Of a stretch of 18,687 nucleotides of DNA, positions 6,515 to 13,257 are shown one piece after another. The notes beneath the pieces were generated by a model, which was given only the letters and a program-made list of their open reading frames with translations, was not told the origin of the DNA and did not search any database. The first letter of the stretch is position 1. Each line of letters begins with the position of its first letter. Made by a program: the position numbers and the translations under genes. Source of the stretch: Candidatus Bipolaricaulota bacterium (GTDB lineage: Bacteria > Bipolaricaulota > Bipolaricaulia > RBG-16-55-9); contig WFPR01000171.1 in the NCBI GenBank assembly GCA_015487455.1, positions 1-18,687 of the forward strand, in the 5' to 3' direction.

Positions 6515-7522
6515 ATGCACGTCGAGCCCAAGGTGTACGTGCTGTACGAGAACGAGGAGTGGATGCCGCCGTTGCGCGAGGCGCTCCGGCGGGCGGGGGT
6601 GCCCTTCGAGGCGTGGTTCGTCGACGAGGGCGTTGTGGATCTCGACGACGAGCCGCCTATGGGCGTCTTCTTCAACCGCATGAGCCCCTCGGCCCACACC
6701 CGCGGGCACCGTTCGGGCTTGTCGCTCACGGGCGCGCTGCTGGCCTGGCTCGAGGGCCACGGGCGGCGCGTCGTCAACGGGAGCCGCGCCTGGGCGCTGG
6801 AGACCAGCAAGGTCCGGCAGTATCAAGCGCTCCGGCGCTTTGGGATCGAGACGCCGCGCACGATCGCGGTCGCGGGCGGCCCCGGCCCGCTCAAGGCGGC
6901 CGCCCGCCGGATGCCCCTCCCCTTCATCACGAAGCACAACTGCGGCGGGAAGGGCCTCGGCGTCTTCCTCTTCCGCTCGCTCGAGGAGTTCGATCGCTAC
7001 GTCGAGTCGGAGGCGTTCGTCCCCTCGCCCGACGGGCTCACGCTGCTCCAGGAGTACATAGAGCCGCGCGGCGGCTTCATCACCCGGGTCGAGATCGTCG
7101 ACGGGGAGTTCGTCTACGCGATCAAGGCCGACACGAGCCGGGGGTTTCAGCTCTGCCCCTCCGATTGCTGCGCCGTGGAGGACGCGTTCTGCCCGACGAC
7201 GGACGCCCGCCCGTCGGAATCGGAAGAAGAGGGCTTCGACCGGCAGAGCCTGTTCGACCTGCGAGCCGATCTGGGCCCGGACGACCCGCTGGTTCGGCGC
7301 TATCTCGAGTTCGCGCGCGGCGTGGGGCTCGACGTCGCGGGGATCGAGTTCGTGGAGGACGCCAGGCGGCCGGGGCGGCGCGTCACCTACGACGTGAACG
7401 CCAACACGAACTACTCGCCCGGCGTCGAGGCGCGCTACGGGCTGGACGCCTGGGGCCGGGTCGCCCGACTCCTGGCCCGCGAGCTGGACGCCCTCACCCA
7501 GCGCCTGGCCCCGTCGCCCTAG
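6515..7522 (+). CDS. ATP-grasp ligase of RimK/glutathione synthetase type
   Basis: The 335-residue protein has an N-terminal domain (VYVLYENEEW, 7-16), the ATP-grasp hinge (NGSRAWALETSKVRQYQALRRFG region, 88-110), a glycine loop HNCGGKGLGV (141-150) and the C-terminal magnesium motif DVNANTNY with N295 and N297. Such enzymes join a carboxylate to an amine or thiol using ATP. A cysteine group, LCPSDCCAVEDAFC (213-226), lies between the nucleotide loop and the metal site and is not standard for RimK. As the last gene of the sulfur operon it may make a low-molecular-weight thiol or modify a carrier; the substrate is unknown. ATG 6515 is chosen because homologous sequence starts there. An in-frame TTG at 6479, directly after the tusA stop and 5 nt behind a G run, would add 12 basic residues. 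Confidence 0.75.
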   Translation: MHVEPKVYVLYENEEWMPPLREALRRAGVPFEAWFVDEGVVDLDDEPPMGVFFNRMSPSAHTRGHRSGLSLTGALLAWLEGHGRRVVNGSRAWALETSKVRQYQALRRFGIETPRTIAVAGGPGPLKAAARRMPLPFITKHNCGGKGLGVFLFRSLEEFDRYVESEAFVPSPDGLTLLQEYIEPRGGFITRVEIVDGEFVYAIKADTSRGFQLCPSDCCAVEDAFCPTTDARPSESEEEGFDRQSLFDLRADLGPDDPLVRRYLEFARGVGLDVAGIEFVEDARRPGRRVTYDVNANTNYSPGVEARYGLDAWGRVARLLARELDALTQRLAPSP

Positions 7523-7547
7523 CTCAAGATCGAGGAGCGCATTTAAG

Positions 7548-7589
7548 CCCAAAAAGGGAGGGGCTTGACTCCAGCCCCTCCCTTTTGGG
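7548..7589. terminator. Bidirectional terminator hairpin
   Basis: The left arm (7548-7565) and right arm (7573-7589) form a 17-bp stem with a single bulged A and a 7-nt loop. A/T runs sit in the stem base of both strands, so it can serve the ATP-grasp gene and the convergent cupredoxin gene. The stem is directly readable; function is by analogy. Confidence 0.75.
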
Positions 7590-7598
7590 AGCAGCCCC

Positions 7599-7629
7599 CC
7601 GTGGCCCGCATGGGGTGCGCGGGCCACGG
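7599..7629. repeat. Second perfect GC hairpin between convergent genes
   Basis: CCGTGGCCCGC (7599-7609) and GCGGGCCACGG (7619-7629) are an exact 11-bp inverted repeat with a 9-nt loop. It lies 10 nt from the terminator hairpin and 42 nt from the stop of the minus-strand cupredoxin gene. It has no T tract and may back up termination or protect 3' ends. Confidence 0.6.
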
Positions 7630-7670
7630 TCGCGTCGCGGTGCGGTTGGGCTTCCCCGCTACGCTATACG

Positions 7671-8192
7671 CTACTCGACGATGAACGGGGCGCGCTGACC
7701 CGCCTCGTAGTGGCCGGGCATGAAGCAGCCGATCTCCCATTCCCCCCTCTTGCTCTCCGGGATCCAGACGTGCAGGGTGGCCGACTCGCCCGGCAGCAGG
7801 TGCAGCCCCAGGAAGCCGAGCGTCGGCGAGGTCCCGTCGCCAAGCCCGAAGAGGTTCTCCTTGTAGAGGCGGGCCTTCAGGTCGGGGACGCGACCGAAGT
7901 GGACCTCGTGGGGCACGACGCCGACGTTCTCGAAGCGGATCAGGTGCCGCTGTCCAGCTCGGATCGTGATCGGAGCGTTCTTTTCCGCCTGGACCTCCTC
8001 GCCGTTGACCTTGTGGAGCTGGAAGTACATCTCGCCCATGTGGATCTCGAGGTCTGCGGCGCCCTCCTCCTCGTGGGCCAGGGCGCGCCGCCCGGGCGCC
8101 GTGGAGAGGAGCACGCCGCCCAGCGCGGCCGCCCCCGCCGCCTTGAGGAGCTCCCGGCGCGTGACCCCCTTGTGCTTCCTCGTCCTCGTCAT
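7671..8192 (-). CDS. Tat-exported cupredoxin-domain (blue copper) protein
   Basis: The 173-residue protein has a twin-arginine signal (VTRRELLKAAGAAALGGVLL, from residue 10) with likely cleavage after ALA-H (about 39). The cupredoxin copper site is visible: H95 in VPHEVHFG, then C156-x4-H161-x4-Q166 in the final loop GCFMPGHYEAGQ. The usual axial ligand at the last position is Met; here it is Gln, as in stellacyanin-like sites, which lowers redox potential. His/Met residues at 40, 51, 52 and 55 just after the signal could add copper binding. It may be an extracytoplasmic electron carrier. The start has a G-rich site (AAAGGGGTGAG) upstream. It is transcribed alone and diverges from the histidine kinase gene. 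Confidence 0.82.
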   Translation of the reverse strand: MTRTRKHKGVTRRELLKAAGAAALGGVLLSTAPGRRALAHEEEGAADLEIHMGEMYFQLHKVNGEEVQAEKNAPITIRAGQRHLIRFENVGVVPHEVHFGRVPDLKARLYKENLFGLGDGTSPTLGFLGLHLLPGESATLHVWIPESKRGEWEIGCFMPGHYEAGQRAPFIVE

Positions 8193-8372
8193 CGCAGCTC
8201 ACCCCTTTCTTGCCCTCCTGTTGGGTTCCTTCGACTCGACCGACCCGATCGTCCGGCTTCACCCTACCCCGGCGCGCGCGGGAGGGGTAGAGGCGAACGT
8301 CCCAGCTCGGCTAAGGGCATTTGTCCCTACGCCTGGCCCTACGCCCCGGCCCCTCGGCTCTCGGTCGTTCGG

Positions 8373-8378
8373 TATAAT
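8373..8378 (+). promoter_or_regulatory. -10 element implying a leaderless histidine kinase transcript
   Basis: A perfect TATAAT lies only 7 nt before the kinase ATG (8386), so transcription would start at or within a base or two of the ATG. No -35 hexamer is apparent at 16-18 bp and no Shine-Dalgarno sequence exists. Upstream, CCCTACGCC occurs twice (8325-8333 and 8337-8345), a possible activator site. Confidence 0.55.
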
Positions 8379-8385
8379 CGCCCCC

Positions 8386-9327
8386 ATGAAAGGGCTGTGG
8401 TTCTTCCGTCGTTCGCCGCGGGAGCAGGTGGCGGGCCTCCGGCTGGTCCTGCCGCCCGTGATCTTCGTCGTCGTGGTGCTCTATCAGCTCCTCTTCGTTC
8501 GTGGGGTCCACGAGCTGGGGCTGCCGTACCACTTCGGCGCGGAGATCCTCTTTTACGGTCTGTTGGGCCCCGCGGTGACCTGGGGGGTGCTCACCTGGAT
8601 CGAGCGGCAGCTCCTGGCCAAGGAGCGGGCCGAACAACAGGCCGAGGAGGAGCGCCGTCGGCGGGAGCGGGCGGTGCGCGAGGAGCGGGCCCGCATCGCC
8701 CGCGAGATCCACGAGGGCGTCGCCCAAAACCTCTACTTCTTAGGGCTCCAGCTGGACCTGTGCCGCAAGCTCGCCTCCAAGGAGCCGGAACGGGTGGCCG
8801 AGGAGCTGGGCGGCCTGCAGGTCCTCCTGCAGGAGTCCCTGCAGGACCTACGGCGGCTCATCTGGGCGCTCCGGCCCCTGGAGCTCGAGGAGCTGGGCCC
8901 CATCGAGGCGGTCCGGCGGCTGGCCCGGGACCTCCAGGCGCACGTGGAGCTGGAGGTGACGGTCGAGGTGCGGGGCGAGGAGCGGCGCTTCCCGCCCGAC
9001 GTCGAGGGGGCGCTCTACCGCATCGCCCAGGAGGCGCTCCACAACGTGGCCAAGCACGCCCAAGCCCGCCGGGCCCGGGTCGCCTTCGAGGTGCGGCCCG
9101 AGCGGGTGGCCGTGGAGGTCGAGGACGACGGGCGGGGCTTCGACGTCGAGAGGGCGCTGACGAGCCCCCGAGGGCTTGGGCTGCGGCACCTCAAGGAGCG
9201 GGTGGAGGCGCTGGGGGGCTCCCTCTCCCTCGAGTCCGCGCCGGGGGCGGGGACGCGCCTCCGGGCTGTGCTGCCGCTGCGCGGACGGGATCGGCCTGAG
9301 GCCGCCCGAGGGGGCGAAGGGCGATGA
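8386..9327 (+). CDS. Sensor histidine kinase, NarL/DegS-type (HisKA_3)
   Basis: The 313-residue protein has two N-terminal transmembrane segments (about 18-38 and 50-72) with almost no periplasmic sensor domain between them, then a charged coiled coil (75-105). The phosphoacceptor is H109 in ARIAREIHEGVAQNL. The ATPase domain has the N-box ALYRIAQEALHNVAKHA (209-225), the G1 box DDGRGFD (247-253) and GLGLRHLKERVEALGG (263-278). This is the kinase class that pairs with LuxR-fold regulators, and the next gene is one, overlapping by ATGA. With no sensor domain, the signal is probably membrane-borne or comes from a partner protein. Reading frame extends further upstream, but ATG 8386 is preferred because it starts the membrane segment and follows the TATAAT. 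Confidence 0.9.
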   Translation: MKGLWFFRRSPREQVAGLRLVLPPVIFVVVVLYQLLFVRGVHELGLPYHFGAEILFYGLLGPAVTWGVLTWIERQLLAKERAEQQAEEERRRRERAVREERARIAREIHEGVAQNLYFLGLQLDLCRKLASKEPERVAEELGGLQVLLQESLQDLRRLIWALRPLELEELGPIEAVRRLARDLQAHVELEVTVEVRGEERRFPPDVEGALYRIAQEALHNVAKHAQARRARVAFEVRPERVAVEVEDDGRGFDVERALTSPRGLGLRHLKERVEALGGSLSLESAPGAGTRLRAVLPLRGRDRPEAARGGEGR

Positions 9328-9986
9328 AGGCGGGCACGATCGAGGTGCTGATCGCCGACGACCACCATCTCGTCCGCCAGGGGTTGGCCCAGCTCCTGGC
9401 GGCGGAGCCGGACATCCGGGTGGTGGCCCAGGCCGCCGACGGCGAGGAGGCCGTGGAGAAGGCGAAGCTCTATCGGCCCGACGTCGTGCTCATGGACATC
9501 CACATGCCGCGGCTGGACGGCATTGAAGCCACTCGGAGGATCGCCGAGCGCTACCCCGAGGTGAGCGTGGTGATGCTCACGATGTACGGCGACGAGGGGC
9601 ATCTCTTCGAGGCGATCAAGGCCGGGGCGCGCGGCTACGTGCTCAAGAGCGCCAAGCCCGAGCAGCTGCTCAAGACGTTGCGGGCGGTCCACCGCGGGGA
9701 AGCGTGGCTCGACCCCGCCCTGGCGCACAAGATGCTCGAGGAGTTCCGCCGGCTGAGTCAGCCCCGCGCGGAACCGCGGGCCGACCTCGTCTATCTCACT
9801 CCGCGGGAGCGGGAGATCCTCGAGCTCCTGGCCCAGGGGTCGAGCAACCACGAGATCGCCAAGCGCCTGGGGATCTCCGAGAAGACGGTGCGCAACCGTC
9901 TGTCGCTCATCTTCCGCAAGCTGCAGGTCAACAACCGCACCCAGGCGGCCCTCAAGGCGCGGGAGGCGGGCTGGGGCTCGCGCTAG
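9324..9986 (+). CDS. Response regulator, NarL/FixJ type
   Basis: The 220-residue protein has a receiver domain with acidic residues D12/D13, phosphorylation site D58 in VVLMDIHMPRLDG, switch residue T86 and K108. A LuxR-type helix-turn-helix follows: LTPREREILELLAQGSSNHEIAKRLGISEKTVRNRLSLIFRKL (158-200), including the recognition helix. Its ATG overlaps the kinase stop, so kinase and regulator form one unit. The targets are unknown; nearby candidates are the divergent cupredoxin gene and the dehydrogenase downstream. All phosphorylation residues are intact. Confidence 0.93.
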   Translation: MKAGTIEVLIADDHHLVRQGLAQLLAAEPDIRVVAQAADGEEAVEKAKLYRPDVVLMDIHMPRLDGIEATRRIAERYPEVSVVMLTMYGDEGHLFEAIKAGARGYVLKSAKPEQLLKTLRAVHRGEAWLDPALAHKMLEEFRRLSQPRAEPRADLVYLTPREREILELLAQGSSNHEIAKRLGISEKTVRNRLSLIFRKLQVNNRTQAALKAREAGWGSR

Positions 9987-10020
9987 GCCCCGTCGTCTGC
10001 TATGCTTGGCTTAGCTTATC

Positions 10021-10051
10021 GGGACGGGCCGCGCGGGCGCGCGCCCGTCCC
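10021..10051 (+). promoter_or_regulatory. GC-rich hairpin between the response regulator and dehydrogenase genes
   Basis: GGGACGGGC (10021-10029) pairs with GCCCGTCCC (10043-10051), and the inner GCGC blocks (10031-10034 and 10039-10042) extend it to about 13 bp with one bulge and a 4-nt loop. It ends 8 nt before the ribosome binding site AAGGAG (10060-10065). With no T tract, it is either an imperfect terminator or 5' leader structure. Confidence 0.5.
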
Positions 10052-10070
10052 GGCCAGCCAAGGAGTCGCC

Positions 10071-10835
10071 ATGAAAGCGGATTTGAAGGGCAAGGTCGCG
10101 CTGGTGACGGGGGCGGGGAGCGGCATCGGGCAGGCCATCGCCCTGAAGCTCGCGGAGAACGGGGCCAACGTCGCCGTCAACGACGTCGACCGCGCCAAGG
10201 CGGAGGACACCGTCAAGCGGATGGCCGAGCTCACGGGCGAGGGCTTCGCCGTCATCGCCGACATCACGAAGCTCGACGACGTGCGGCGCATGGTCGACGA
10301 GACGGTCAAGTACTTCGGGCAGATCGACATTCTCGTGAACAACGCCGGCTGGGACAAGCTCGAGCCCTTCTTGGAGAACACGCCGGAGACGTGGGAGAGG
10401 ATCATCGCGATCAACTTCAAGGGCCCCATCTACGTCACGCGGGCGGTCGTCGAGCACATGGTCGAGCGGAGGACGGGCAAGATCATCAACATCGCCTCGG
10501 ACGCGGGGCGGGTCGGCAGCACGGGGGAGGCCGTCTACTCGGGCTGCAAGGGCGGCCTGATCGCGATGAGCAAGGCCTGGGCGCGGGAGTTCGCCCGCTA
10601 CAACATCCGGGTGAACGTCATAAGCCCCGGCCCCACCGACACGCCCCTGTATCATCAGCTCAAGAGCACGGAGTTCGGGGCCAAGATCTTAAGCGCGATC
10701 GAGAAGCAGAGCCCGTTCGGGCTCGCCCGGCCCGACGACATCGCGAACGCCGTGCTGTTCTTCGCCGACGACGCCAGCAACCACATCACCGGGCAGGTGC
10801 TGAGCGTCTCCGGCGGGCTCACCATGCACGACTGA
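10071..10835 (+). CDS. Short-chain dehydrogenase/reductase (SDR), acyl-CoA dehydrogenase-like subgroup
   Basis: This 254-residue classical SDR has the nucleotide-binding TGAGSGIG (13-20), NNAG (90-93), and the catalytic tetrad N115, S143, Y156 and K160 (YSGCK). Asp40 after the second strand (NDVD) is typical of an NAD(H) preference. The segment NNAGWDKLEPFLENTPETWERIIAINFKGPI resembles 2-hydroxycyclohexanecarboxyl-CoA dehydrogenase (BadH) and other 3-hydroxyacyl-CoA dehydrogenases, so a CoA-linked alcohol substrate is plausible. Without further pathway genes the substrate stays open. ATG 10071 follows an ideal ribosome binding site (AAGGAG, 10060-10065) and precedes the first conserved residues. 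Confidence 0.88.
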   Translation: MKADLKGKVALVTGAGSGIGQAIALKLAENGANVAVNDVDRAKAEDTVKRMAELTGEGFAVIADITKLDDVRRMVDETVKYFGQIDILVNNAGWDKLEPFLENTPETWERIIAINFKGPIYVTRAVVEHMVERRTGKIINIASDAGRVGSTGEAVYSGCKGGLIAMSKAWAREFARYNIRVNVISPGPTDTPLYHQLKSTEFGAKILSAIEKQSPFGLARPDDIANAVLFFADDASNHITGQVLSVSGGLTMHD

Positions 10836-10855
10836 CGAAGGGGGCGTGAACGAAA

Positions 10856-11200
10856 ATGGGCGCCGACGGGACGGGGACGATCGCGTTTCAAGACTTCGAG
10901 AAGCTGGACATCCGCATGGGCCGGGTCGCCCAAGCCGAGCGCGTCCCCGGCACGGACAAGCTGCTGAAGCTCGTCGTCGAGCTGGGGGACGAGACGCGTC
11001 AGCTCGTCGCGGGCATCGCGGAGGCGTACCGCCCCGAGGACGTCGTGGGCAAGCTGGTCCCCGTTTTGGTGAACCTGGAGCCCCGCACGATCCGCGGCGT
11101 CGAGAGCCAGGGGATGATCCTCTGCCCCTCCGATCGCGAGGGGCGGCCCGTGCTGCTCCTGCCCGAGCGCGACGTGCCCGTGGGGGCGAAAGTCCGCTAG
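10856..11200 (+). CDS. tRNA-binding OB-fold protein (Trbp111 / MetRS C-domain type)
   Basis: The 114-residue protein is a stand-alone EMAP-like OB fold: FEKLDIRMGRVAQAERVPGTDKLLKL, then RQLVAGIAEAY, VNLEPRTIRGVESQGMILC and a final valine-rich strand. The same domain forms the C-terminus of methionyl-tRNA synthetase and the beta subunit of PheRS; separate copies (Trbp111, CsaA) dimerise and bind the outer corner of tRNA. It lacks any catalytic domain. It follows the dehydrogenase by 20 nt with a G-rich site (10837-10843) somewhat far from the ATG, so it is probably co-transcribed without a functional link. Confidence 0.85.
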   Translation: MGADGTGTIAFQDFEKLDIRMGRVAQAERVPGTDKLLKLVVELGDETRQLVAGIAEAYRPEDVVGKLVPVLVNLEPRTIRGVESQGMILCPSDREGRPVLLLPERDVPVGAKVR

Positions 11201-11285
11201 ACTTGCGGGTTGGATTGTAGCCCCACACGCCCGCGTGCTCAGCTGGCCATCGGGGGTTTTCGTTGCCGGGCCCCGACGCGGTGCG

Positions 11286-11340
11286 CAAGGGGCAAGGGGG
11301 CAGAAAGGAAGGAGAAGGAAGGGAGGAAGGGAAGGAGGGC
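11286..11340 (+). promoter_or_regulatory. Purine-only leader tract before mpgS
   Basis: About 55 nt consist almost entirely of G and A, as degenerate GGAAGG/GAAGGA units, ending in the ribosome binding site AGGAGG (11333-11338) 5 nt from the GTG start. Several in-register Shine-Dalgarno-like sequences are stacked here. The tract is unstructured in RNA and could be a ribosome standby site. Confidence 0.5.
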
Positions 11341-11343
11341 CGC

Positions 11344-12540
11344 GTGAGGATCGAGAGCTCTCGCTACACGGAGCGGTTCGGCGCGATTCAACTGCACGAC
11401 GTGCAGAAGGTGCTGGAGCTGGACTCCGGGCGGGCCAAGGAGGGGACGCCCCAGGAGGCCCTGGCCGTCCTCAAGATCGACGAGGACACGATCAAGGACC
11501 ACGAAGAGAGGATGGCGATCGTCATCCCGACGAAGAACGAGAAGCTCAAGCTCTTCGAGGGGGTGATCGCGGGCGTCCCCCACGAGTGCCTGAAGATCGT
11601 CGTCTCGAACAGCGAGCGCCGGAAGTTCGACCGCTTCCGGATGGAGCGGGACGCGCTGGCGCAGTACTGTCGCTTCACCCAGCGCCGCGCCCTGATCGTC
11701 CACCAGAAGGACCCGCGGCTGGGGGAGGCGCTCCGGGCCGCGGGCTACCCCGAGCTGTTGGACGACCAAGGGCTCGTCCGCGACGGGAAGGCCGAGGGCA
11801 TGATCGTCGGGATGCTCCTCGCGAAGATGATCGGCAAGGACTACGTCGGGTTCATCGACGCCGACAACTACTTCCCCGGCTCCGTCTGGGAGTACGTGCG
11901 CTGCTACGCCGCGGGCTTCAGCCTGGCCGAGACGCCCTACGCGATGGTCCGGGTGCTGTGGCGCTACAAGCCGAAGATGTCCGTCCACGGGCTGTACTTC
12001 AAGAAGTGGGGGCGCGTCTCCCAGGTGACGAACCGCGTGATGAACACGCTCCTCTCGCACAAGATGGGCTTCGACACCGAGATCATCAAGACGGGAAACG
12101 CCGGGGAGCACGCGATGACCCTGAAGCTCGCGGAGATCTTGCCGTACGCGTCGGGGTTCGCGATCGAGCCCCAGGAGCTGCTCTCGCTGTTCGAGGGCTA
12201 CGGCGGGGTGCTGCCCGCGGCCGACCCGGAGGTGGCCCAGCGGGGCATCGAGATCTTCCAGATCGAGAGCCGCAACCCCCACCTGCACGAGGAGAAGGGC
12301 GTCGAGCACATCCACGAGATGCTGCTCGCGGGGCTGGGCGCCCTCTACCACTCGCCCCTGTGCGAGGCGGAGACCCGCGAGCTCATTTTGGAGGAGTTGC
12401 AAGATCAGGGGGCGCTGCCCGCGGGCGAGGAGCCGCCCAAGCCCCAGCTCTACCCGCCGTTCGCCAAGGCGGATATAAAGGCGTTCCGCCGGGCGCTCGA
12501 GCCGCACCTCGACGAGCACATGATCTGGCCGAACAAATAG
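11344..12540 (+). CDS. mpgS: Mannosyl-3-phosphoglycerate synthase (GT55)
   Basis: The 398-residue enzyme transfers mannose from GDP-mannose to 3-phosphoglycerate, the first step of mannosylglycerate synthesis, a heat and salt protectant in thermophiles. Diagnostic segments are RYTERFGAIQLHDVQKVLELDS near the start, AIVIPTKNEKLKLFEGVIAGVPHECLKIVVSNS (58-90) and the metal-binding DAD in GFIDADNYFPGSVWEY (D172, D174). Length matches single-domain bacterial MpgS; the phosphatase domain of fused forms is missing, and no mpgP gene lies in the window. GTG 11344 is chosen because it follows AGGAGG by 5 nt and gives the family N-terminus (RIES); a longer frame from 11263 would add only purine-coded Gly/Glu/Lys residues. 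Confidence 0.93.
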   Translation: MRIESSRYTERFGAIQLHDVQKVLELDSGRAKEGTPQEALAVLKIDEDTIKDHEERMAIVIPTKNEKLKLFEGVIAGVPHECLKIVVSNSERRKFDRFRMERDALAQYCRFTQRRALIVHQKDPRLGEALRAAGYPELLDDQGLVRDGKAEGMIVGMLLAKMIGKDYVGFIDADNYFPGSVWEYVRCYAAGFSLAETPYAMVRVLWRYKPKMSVHGLYFKKWGRVSQVTNRVMNTLLSHKMGFDTEIIKTGNAGEHAMTLKLAEILPYASGFAIEPQELLSLFEGYGGVLPAADPEVAQRGIEIFQIESRNPHLHEEKGVEHIHEMLLAGLGALYHSPLCEAETRELILEELQDQGALPAGEEPPKPQLYPPFAKADIKAFRRALEPHLDEHMIWPNK

Positions 12541-12550
12541 GGGCGCGCTC

Positions 12551-12570
12551 GAGCCCTAGAGAGCCCTAGA
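12551..12570 (+). repeat. Tandem 10-bp duplication
   Basis: GAGCCCTAGA occurs twice in tandem between the convergent mpgS and superoxide dismutase genes, and a further CTAGAG follows in the dismutase stop region. It looks like a small slippage duplication. No terminator hairpin is obvious in the 31-nt gap. Confidence 0.6.
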
Positions 12571-12571
12571 G

Positions 12572-13156
12572 CTAGAGGGGCCGGATCGCGCCGCAGGCGA
12601 TCCGCGCCCCCGAGGCCCCGGAGGGGTCCGTTCGGTGGTCGTCGGGCTTCTCGTGGATGACGAGCGCGGCCCCGTCCTCGTCGAGCAGCGAGTGGGGCCG
12701 CCCCGGCTGCAGCGTCACGAGCGAGGCGATTGTCTCCATCTCGGCGGTCCCGTCGGGCCTCACGATCAAGTTGGGCAGGTCCCCCGCGTGCGGCCCCTCG
12801 GGGTTCAGCAGCCCGTGCGCCTTGCCGAAGGGGTTGAAGTGGCCGCCCGCGCCGGTGAAGTCGGGCGGCTCGCAGGCGCCCCGCTCGTGGAGGTGCAGCC
12901 CGTGCTCGCCGGGCGGCAGCCCCTCCACCTTCAGCGTGAGGAGCACGCCCTCGGGCACCTCGACGAGCAGCGCCACCCCGACGGTCTCCCCCTCCGCGTC
13001 GACGATCTCGGCGATCGCCCCCAGCGCCTCCCCGCCCTCGGGGCCGGGGCCTAAGGGCGGCGAAGGCGGGAGCTGGGGCCCGAGCAGGCGGGGCAGGGCG
13101 AGCAGCAGCCCGAGGGCCACCGCCACGATCAGCGCGATCCAGAGCCATCCCTTCAT
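12572..13156 (-). CDS. sodC: Membrane-anchored Cu/Zn superoxide dismutase
   Basis: The 194-residue protein has an N-terminal membrane anchor or signal (residues 3-22) and a Pro/Gly linker, then a complete SodC domain. Metal ligands are all present: copper H88 and H90 (GLHLHE), bridging H106 (GGHFNPF), zinc H114, H123 and D126 (GPHAGDLPNL), and copper H168 (ALVIHEKPDDH). The structural disulfide pair is C95 and C188. It removes superoxide outside the cytoplasmic membrane. ATG 13156 was chosen over an upstream in-frame ATG (13288) because the promoter lies between them and the hydrophobic anchor starts here. It diverges from an AhpD-like gene with overlapping promoters. Confidence 0.93.
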   Translation of the reverse strand: MKGWLWIALIVAVALGLLLALPRLLGPQLPPSPPLGPGPEGGEALGAIAEIVDAEGETVGVALLVEVPEGVLLTLKVEGLPPGEHGLHLHERGACEPPDFTGAGGHFNPFGKAHGLLNPEGPHAGDLPNLIVRPDGTAEMETIASLVTLQPGRPHSLLDEDGAALVIHEKPDDHRTDPSGASGARIACGAIRPL

Positions 13157-13228
13157 CGTGCTTCGCGTCCTCCCTCCCTCGTTTGCGCTCGCTGGCCGAG
13201 CCGCGGTCGGTCGCACCGCGACCGCAAG

Positions 13229-13257
13229 ACTATACGCCCCCGGCCCGCCGTGGACAA
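13229..13257 (-). promoter_or_regulatory. Promoter for sodC
   Basis: Minus strand TTGTCC (13257..13252) and TATAGT (13234..13229) are separated by exactly 17 bp. The transcript would start near 13222, giving a leader of about 65 nt. Confidence 0.6.

Noticed and set aside
7183..7200. The purine and hexamer tracts considered as CRISPR-like repeats
   Set aside because: No repeat unit of 20-40 bp with regular unique spacers exists anywhere in the window.
6161..7627. A 488-codon minus-strand open frame opposite tusA and the ATP-grasp gene
   Set aside because: Shadow composition, crosses the bidirectional terminator, and both plus-strand genes are recognisable families.
8264..8290. Inverted repeat CTACCCC/GGGGTAG in the cupredoxin-kinase intergenic region
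   Set aside because: Only 7-bp arms in very GC-rich DNA, not positioned on a clear promoter; chance is likely enough that it is not listed as an operator.
11217..11234. Small CACGC/GCGTG hairpin upstream of mpgS considered as a terminator or riboswitch part
   Set aside because: Five-base arms with a two-base loop, no T tract and no conserved riboswitch core recognised.
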